A stretch of 64,000 nucleotides of DNA from the NCBI GenBank assembly GCA_013368315.1, contig JAACJM010000087.1:62001-126000 (forward strand), read 5' to 3'. This stretch comes from Tetrapyrgos nigripes. Lineage: Eukaryota > Basidiomycota > Agaricomycetes > Agaricales > Campanellaceae. How positions within the stretch are numbered: the first letter of the stretch is position 1; the number at the start of each line of letters is the position of its first letter. Made by a program: the position numbers and the translations under genes. The notes under the pieces were generated by a model, which was not told where the DNA came from, ran no database searches, and saw only the letters and a program-made list of their open reading frames with translations. Shown here one piece after another: positions 60,547 to 64,000 of the stretch.

Positions 60547-61078
60547 TGTGGTAAAGAGCACACACTTGGCTCTAAACAGTAGGCGTAAACAGAACAACAG
60601 TAGACACATAACGATGAGAGACTAGTCCCAAGACAAAGTTAATATTGAGTGAAAACAAGAAATACATGAGATGCTCACCTAGTCCCAAGACAAAGAGGTC
60701 AAGATGGGGACTAGGGAGCTACTACTCTAAGCTTATATACACAGAACAGGAATAAAGATAAAAGTTGAGTAAAGCGAAGAAAGGAATCAGAGAACTGTCC
60801 AGAACAATCAAAGTACAGCCTGTTGTCCTTGTAAGAGATGTATCATAAAAAGATGAACAAAAGATGAACAAGCTGTGTGTAGTGTCCCTGTAAGAGATGT
60901 ATCATAAAAAGATGAACAAGTGATGAAACAGGGGATAGCAGCTGTGCATAGATGATCAAGGAAAGATGAACAAAAGATAGGGCAAAGGATGAACAAAACA
61001 ATGATCAAAAGGCAGTGACTGATGAAGAAAAGAAACAGAAAATGAATGAAAATACCCAGAAATAATACTATCACAACA
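60547..61078 (-). repeat. Gypsy 5' LTR (right in window)
   Basis: 532 bp, the same length as its partner. On the sense strand it ends CCACA and is followed by TTAGGTCAAGATCTC, where a primer site is expected; I could not match it to a specific tRNA. Confidence 0.93.
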
Positions 61079-61999
61079 ATGGCTTGGTGTTGAGGTTGTT
61101 GTTGGTTTGTGGCTGAAGAATTAGCAGGGGATGATGAGGAGGAAGACTTATCATTGGGATCCACTCTGTTACCATCAAAGTCCAGCTGAACCTGGTTCTT
61201 GAACGATTGGCTAGATGAGGCCCATGGAGTCACGTAAAGGCTGTTAGTTCCAAAGCGGGTTTTCAATACTTTCACTGAGTCAATAATCGTGGGTGCTGTC
61301 TCCAGAGTATGCTTATCCTCTGGTAAAGCTTCAATGAACCAGGCCTTGACAGACTTCGGAAGACTGGTGACAAAGTAGTAGTTGCGTGTCTGTTTTGTGA
61401 TAACATTATCTACAACAAGACCGTTGGTGAACTTTTGAAAAGCAATCCAACACTTATCAATGTCTTTTGAAGATTTGATTACCCCGTTCTCATAGTGATA
61501 CTGACAGAAGTCCAGAAGATCTTGATGTGTCACTTTTGGCTTGGAGAAAGTAGGGTCTTTTTAGCCAAATCCCAGTTGTAGTCAGTATTGCCTTTGACGA
61601 AGGTGCCTTCATAGTGGATGGCGTCCTTGACTTCCACAGTAGAATATCGTAGTACATAAGGGATAAGCTCATTTAAGTCAGCAATCCCAGAATGTAGTCG
61701 ATGAAAGTAGAGACTTCCGTTCCATCAAATGATGGAGTGTCAGTACTACCTGGTACAGGTATGGGAATGAGGATGAAAGAAGGCATAGCAGATGCAGACA
61801 TTGCAGAACTAGGATCTATAGAGGTGGCTGAGTTCGAGTCAATAATACCAGCTGTAGCATGGTGAGTTCCATGACTCATAGACAGAGGAATGAAGGATTG
61901 GGGAATAGAAGTCGAAGATTGAGGGGTGTTATCAGTATTGGTTGAGGTTACAGGGTTGTTGTTTTGATTGTTGATATCTTCGGGGTTGGAATCTTCCAT
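61079..61999 (-). pseudogene. Gag of a second retroelement, split by the gypsy insertion
   Basis: The frame opens at ATG 61999 (MEDSNPEDINNQNNN), followed by SFDGTEVSTFIDYIL (about 61730). After a frameshift near 61670 it continues with HQDLLDFCQYHYENG (about 61525-61480), DIDKCWIAFQKFTNGL (about 61462-61415) and VQLDFDGNRVDP (about 61190), and reaches the gypsy LTR at 61078 in a Ser- and Gln-rich stretch. The remainder seems to continue beyond the other LTR at 54698-54650 (VRGNTTQVDDLA) before it is lost in repeat sequence. No pol of this element is in the window. Confidence 0.7.
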
Positions 62000-63289
62000 T
62001 CAAGATGGAGGATAACAATAAGTGAAGAGGATATGAGGTGATGAGAGAATAATGAAGCCGAGTATACAGAAAACCGAAGGAAAATCCCCCTGCAGTGGTC
62101 ACCAATTATAGGGGAGTTGCCCGTCCAAGCGAGGACAGAAGATTAAGCAGTCAATACTCAACAGATGAAGTAGGAGGGAAAGGGAAGAAGAGTCAGGTGA
62201 TAGACGTGTCGAAAATATGATCAGGATGTGGCTCATAAGTCGGCAGGAATTTTGCATGTAGAAGAAAGAATCAAAGTTAAGGCTCGTGTTGCTCGATAGG
62301 AAAGATTCAAGTGAAGATTTAGAAAGGCGGCTCACTCAGGGAAAAATTGGGCAGAAAGAAAGATAGAATTGAGGTAAACTACTATGTACTTATACCTTCC
62401 CCTACATTTCCTGGTGCCTTCAAGATAGTGAAATAAGACCATAAGGAGTAAACAATTTTTAAGATTCCTAAAGGCCTGTAAAAGAAGATGTGTATGTGAG
62501 GATTTAGGGGGGAAGATCGGTAGTTATGAAGTTGGATAGGGGTAGAAGTATGTAGATGTCATACTTAAAAGAGAAGGGAGTGAAAAGAAGGAAGGAAAGA
62601 AAGAGGAAGAAAAAAAAAGTATATATGTGTCTGTGTTCGTTGAGAACAAATCAGTACACCTAAACCTGTGCATCTTGTCAAACTTGTCCTTGGTAAACCA
62701 TCAGGCTAGATACGATGCATGAGAAGGGCAGCCCCACACCCTCAGTGCTAGCTCAAGGCACCGGCACAAAGGATGGGATGGACAAGAAGCTGTCAGAGGT
62801 GGACAGACGTCAGGGTACCAGAAGGAGAAGGAAGGGATAAAATAGGAGGATCAGCATAGTATGAATTAGGAATGGTTTATAAGGTCAGAATGGAAAAGGG
62901 ACGCGTACAGCGCTTTGCATATGAAAATAGAAAAAAGATCGAAATCAACAGGAGGGGCACATGGCCCTACTACAATATGGTATTCTAACAGCTAGCCTAT
63001 TGGCACCTGGATAGGCCAACTGCCCAGGCCTTCGTTTATATGCCTCTGTGATGCATCAGAAAAGATGGTCTATTAGCCTAACTCTATATATCAGGACAGC
63101 AGTTACAGGTGTGTTCTTCACAGGACAACTCAACATATCACAGAGCAAAAAGATGATGAGGAAAATGAAAGAGTCAGCCAAAAAGACAGGCAATGGACAA
63201 CTTTGATGGGGATAAAGGACAGGTTTAAAAAGGATTTCAAAGCCCTTGCTGCTGACGAAGTTGCACAATCCAAGATCAAAAAACACTAG
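62000..63289. other. Leader or LTR region of the second retroelement and unassigned sequence
   Basis: Upstream of the gag at 61999, the segment 62000-62110 should be its leader; at 62094-62108 the minus strand reads TTGGTGACCACTGCAGG, a possible primer site. An LTR would lie beyond 62110, and the TATA-like, purine-rich 62580-62625 could belong to it, but I found no second copy to set the borders. From 62650 to 63289 no gene is supported. Confidence 0.35.
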
Positions 63290-63958
63290 GATGAGGGGGA
63301 CGGACATTAAGAGTCAGACTACAGAGAAACAGCTCTTCTAGATTTCTATAAAGCAGGTCTCTGGAAGGATCTTCAGAAGTTGGTGGGGTAAACATGGCCA
63401 AAGTGGAAAGACTTTGACGAGTATAGGGATAGGGTGATGGATCTTCATTTGGAATGGTTGAATGAGAGAGAGAAAGAAGGACCATGGAAACCATCCTCTA
63501 CACCAAGGACGACTTCAGGTCCTTCTCAGGGACGAACAGTAGCAAGTGTCAATGTGCTTATGAATATGGGACCAGGTGCTAGCTTGTTTTTTACTCCTCT
63601 ACCCAAGCTAACACCCGAAGAAAGGGACCAACTCCATAAACTAGGAGCATGTTTCACATGTAGACAACCTGGACATATGAGCAACAAATTTCCCACACTC
63701 CTGAACAATTCTCCAAGACCATCCATCTCTCAGAATACCTCTCGTAACTTCCCTCCTCATGCTGTTAGGACAGCTTCATTGTCATCATCTAGTTTGCCAC
63801 TGGTAACAGTGGCTCAAACATCATCATTGTCTTCCTCTCGTAATGTAATTAAAGATATTTCGGATATGGTAAACAAGGTCAATGGTTTGGAAGGAGAAGA
63901 AAAGGAACAAGCTAGTGTATATTTGAAAGATGTGATGGCAAAGATGATGGATTTTTGA
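63290..63958 (+). pseudogene. Gypsy-type gag C-terminal remnant
   Basis: The plus strand reads FDEYRDRVMDLHLEWLNERE (about 63410-63470), then a Ser/Pro linker, LTPEERDQLHKLGACFTCRQ (about 63610-63668) and a Ser-rich tail with a stop at 63956. CFTCRQPGHMSNKF has the spacing of a retroelement zinc knuckle, but its last Cys is Phe (TTT), which should weaken zinc binding. A stop lies upstream near 63390. It is oriented opposite to the gypsy at 54.7-61.1 kb and may belong to an element that continues past the window end. Confidence 0.65.
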
Positions 63959-64000
63959 AATACTCTCCTGTTAGGTCATCAGGAGGAGTTGTACAGTATG

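Larger units (their letters stand above)
54699..61078 (-). mobile_element. Ty3/gypsy chromodomain retrotransposon (chromovirus type)
   Basis: Direct LTRs of 532 bp each, 54699-55230 and 60547-61078, bound a 6,380-bp element read on the minus strand. Flanks are ACGGC (54694-54698) and ATGGC (61079-61083), a 5-bp duplication with one change. The sense strand has gag, protease, reverse transcriptase, RNase H, integrase and chromodomain in that order, and the purine tract AGGAGGGGGGTAA precedes the 3' LTR. The LTRs differ at a dozen or more positions (about 3%). Frames are broken at many places, so it is dead. It lies inside the gag gene of another retroelement. Confidence 0.95.

Noticed and set aside
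1..64000. CRISPR array, rRNA, or bacterial operon
   Set aside because: No regularly spaced identical repeats with unique spacers, no rRNA-like conserved blocks, and the introns and retroelements are eukaryotic.

Overview
The window comes from a filamentous fungus, most likely an agaricomycete (mushroom-forming basidiomycete). The evidence is short introns of about 50-60 nt with GT/AG borders, a tnp2-type transposase, a Ty1/copia and a chromodomain Ty3/gypsy retrotransposon, gene families I associate with repeat-rich agaricomycete genomes, and a basidiomycete-style reducing polyketide synthase. I saw no bacterial, organellar, rRNA, tRNA or CRISPR features. The species cannot be fixed from the sequence alone.

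Layout. 0-4 kb: a decayed transposon-associated gene split by a solo LTR, then an RTC4-like gene on the minus strand with one in-frame stop. 4-8 kb: a small inverted-repeat element inserted in a copia remnant, then unassigned sequence and a decayed transporter-like gene. 8-11 kb: a 280-bp hairpin, a hAT-type MITE, a 1.2-kb foldback-like element and a TA-flanked MITE. 14-17.5 kb: a broken tnp2 transposase gene on the minus strand. Its upstream part (17.3-24.6 kb) is split by a copia element at 18,655-24,204 that carries a perfect target-site duplication. The same upstream part recurs in inverted orientation at 32.7-34.5 kb. Between the two arms lie unidentified multi-exon genes and a second solo LTR.

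36.3-49.0 kb is the one clearly functional island. A large polyketide synthase gene on the minus strand has 22 exons whose reading phases all join without a break, predicting 2,598 residues: KS-AT-DH-(degenerate MT)-(degenerate ER)-KR-ACP-thioester reductase. About 2.4 kb away a divergent 5-exon gene (357 residues) encodes a stand-alone medium-chain enoyl-reductase-like protein. The inferred division of labour is that the synthase builds the chain, the separate reductase may supply the enoyl reduction its own ER cannot, and the terminal reductase domain releases the product as an aldehyde or alcohol.

49.3-54.3 kb is a nest of short elements dense in a motif resembling TTTTGCAGGT. They share a terminal sequence starting TATGGCA and contain a third solo LTR and a 487-bp miniature LTR element with tRNA-like promoter boxes. 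54.7-61.1 kb is a decayed chromodomain gypsy element inserted in the gag gene of another retroelement. A gag remnant on the plus strand closes the window. Many insertions were dated relative to each other from target-site duplications and nesting. All joins and boundaries were read by eye, without alignment software.
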